Part shown: positions 62,793-64,000 of the stretch, in pieces
Numbering within the stretch: position 1 is the first letter of the stretch
How the letters are laid out: each line of letters starts with the position of its first letter
Assembly: GCF_020880815.1 (NCBI RefSeq)
Contig: NZ_JAJITD010000004.1
Location: 186,001-250,000, forward strand
Direction of reading: 5' to 3'
Length of the DNA stretch: 64,000 nucleotides
Source: Paraburkholderia sejongensis
Lineage (GTDB): Bacteria > Pseudomonadota > Gammaproteobacteria > Burkholderiales > Burkholderiaceae
Made by a program: the position numbers and the translations under genes
Notes under the pieces: model-generated
What the model saw: only the letters and a program-made list of their open reading frames with translations
Database searches by the model: none
Told to the model about the DNA's origin: nothing

Positions 62793-63974
62793 TCAAAAAG
62801 CAATCGCCAGCCCAAACATCGCGACAAATTGATTCGGCGTTGAAGACGGAGTCGTATTCTGCGAGTCCCCCACGGCCGGCCTCGCATCGATGATATCTCC
62901 GCTGCCGCCAATGCCGAGCGTGTGCCCCGACGCGTGCTGAAACGCCTGCAGCGCATAGAGCGTAGTGCGTTGCGACAGGTGGTACAGCTCCTTGAGCGAT
63001 ACCTGCTGGTAGCGGGCTGCGTCATCAATTCCATTGGCAGACGAAGCGTGCGTGAAGCTATAGCCGGCTGCCAGATCGACCCGGGTACTTGCCTTGTAAC
63101 TTACCAGCGCACCGTAGGTATTGAACACAGCGGTATCGCTGAAAAGCGAATGACCGTCGGGCTGATAGATCACGTTCGAATAGTTCAGGCCGAACACAAT
63201 ATTGCCCAACGTATAGTTGGCGGCAGCGGCGAGGTGCTGGACGACGCGCGCGGACAGATATCCATTGTTCACCACTGAGTGAGAAAATTGTGCGCTGGCG
63301 TTCGGATCGAAGCTCCCCTCGACGTTGCCCGTGTTGTACATGCGGATGTACCCGACGCCGGCTGCAAGCGGACCGCCGTCATAACGCAGTGCCGCACTTA
63401 TGAGACTGCCGCTTTGCACGCTGCCAGGCACCCCGCCGAAGCCGTACTGCACACTGCCACGAATTCCATATATCGCGGGCGATGCATAGGTTACCGAATT
63501 GTTTGCACGAATGTCGGTGTCGAATCCATCGATATCGGCAGGGTGTGCACCGGTTGCGCCAGTCAGGTAGGTCACCGGCCCCAACACCCCCATGAGCAGA
63601 TAGTACGGCGTGTACTGACGACCCATGGTCAACGTACCGATCTGTGTGTCCTGCAACCCGACATACGCGTACCGGTTGAATGCCAGCCCCGGCGTTTGCT
63701 CGGCCCCGGTCCCGGGATCGAAGCCTTGCTGCAGGTCGAAAATCGCGCGCAGGGTCGGGCTGAGCACCTCCGTTCCCTTCAGTCCAAACTTGGACGCATA
63801 CAGATTGCCTTGCCGCATGTACACGTTCGAATGGCCATTCTGATTATTCGCGTACACGATTGCTTCGTCGACGTTCCCATACAGGGTGACGCTGCTTTGC
63901 GAGAATGCCGGCGACGATACGGTCGCGGCGCACAGGATCAACGGCCGGGCAAGAGGAGCAAGTTTGAATTTCAC
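62793..63974 (-). CDS. Trimeric porin, third copy in the window
   Basis: A 393-aa outer-membrane porin. The signal peptide ends in SSPAFS before QSSVTLYGNVDEAIVYA; KFGLKGTEVLSPTLRAIFDL and GTLTMGRQYTPYY are family segments, and the protein closes with Phe (LAIAF). It is convergent with the Rieske operon across 195 bp that hold no other gene. It may serve the second catabolic cluster, although it is on the opposite strand. Confidence 0.94.
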   Translation of the reverse strand: MKFKLAPLARPLILCAATVSSPAFSQSSVTLYGNVDEAIVYANNQNGHSNVYMRQGNLYASKFGLKGTEVLSPTLRAIFDLQQGFDPGTGAEQTPGLAFNRYAYVGLQDTQIGTLTMGRQYTPYYLLMGVLGPVTYLTGATGAHPADIDGFDTDIRANNSVTYASPAIYGIRGSVQYGFGGVPGSVQSGSLISAALRYDGGPLAAGVGYIRMYNTGNVEGSFDPNASAQFSHSVVNNGYLSARVVQHLAAAANYTLGNIVFGLNYSNVIYQPDGHSLFSDTAVFNTYGALVSYKASTRVDLAAGYSFTHASSANGIDDAARYQQVSLKELYHLSQRTTLYALQAFQHASGHTLGIGGSGDIIDARPAVGDSQNTTPSSTPNQFVAMFGLAIAF

Positions 63975-64000
63975 GATACATTTCGTCAGTTGTACTGGTC

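Noticed and set aside
1..64000. tRNA, rRNA, CRISPR arrays and insertion sequences
   Set aside because: None seen on either strand by eye: no cloverleaf with conserved TTCGA arm next to CCA, no regular spaced repeats, no transposase motifs.

Overview
The window is high-GC DNA from a betaproteobacterium, most likely Burkholderiaceae (Paraburkholderia, Burkholderia or Caballeronia). The signs are strong G/C bias at third codon positions, three trimeric porins of the Burkholderia type, many single catabolic operons each with its own regulator, and families common in that group (ACS, MHS and AAHS transporters, three Rieske oxygenases, CzcA-type RND efflux). It reads like a secondary chromosome or megaplasmid: almost everything is uptake, catabolism and regulation. 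The one housekeeping-type enzyme is IlvD. I see no tRNA, rRNA, CRISPR or insertion sequence.

Layout. 1-3.7 kb: D-glucarate module (truncated GntR regulator, divergent MFS importer, glucarate dehydratase). 3.7-6.0 kb: DUF2867 protein and a DHA2 drug exporter. 6.1-13.7 kb: one minus-strand operon with RND adaptor, pump, outer-membrane channel, response regulator and histidine kinase. 13.9-14.65 kb: a two-gene unit that looks like a Tlde1-type T6SS peptidoglycan effector with its periplasmic immunity protein. 15.0-19.3 kb: type II dehydroquinase, MHS symporter, divergent IclR regulator and a porin. 19.4-19.7 kb: candidate small RNA on the minus strand. 19.9-27.6 kb: dienelactone hydrolase, AraC regulator with M20 amidohydrolase, Ogt, an LRR-protein kinase coupled to a sugar-binding protein, LysE exporter, NUDIX hydrolase. 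27.7-31.9 kb: exported molybdenum hydroxylase with 2Fe-2S and diheme cytochrome partners. 32.6-38.6 kb: LivK-type binding protein, AtoE-type transporter, KynB-like hydrolase, IlvD.

38.9-53.4 kb is a catabolic island bracketed by two paralogous MarR-like regulators. It holds two paralogous homomeric (CarAa/OxoO-like) Rieske oxygenases, one plant-type ferredoxin-FAD reductase, amidase, a degenerate M20 hydrolase, an alcohol dehydrogenase lacking catalytic zinc ligands, cupin, bacteriohemerythrin, SDR, a BON-like protein, an NCS1 permease and a porin. The gene set suggests oxidation of an N-heterocyclic or amide-bearing substrate followed by C-N cleavage; the substrate is unknown.

53.7-62.6 kb is a second aromatic-oxidation cluster: maleate-isomerase-like enzyme, AAHS symporter, TetR regulator, then an eight-gene operon with a BenA-class Rieske alpha subunit, an unknown small protein, two cupins, FAD reductase, NTF2-like protein, Rieske ferredoxin and an asparaginase-fold hydrolase that lacks the canonical substrate Asp. 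A perfect 12-bp-arm inverted repeat sits over the operon promoter. A third porin closes the window.
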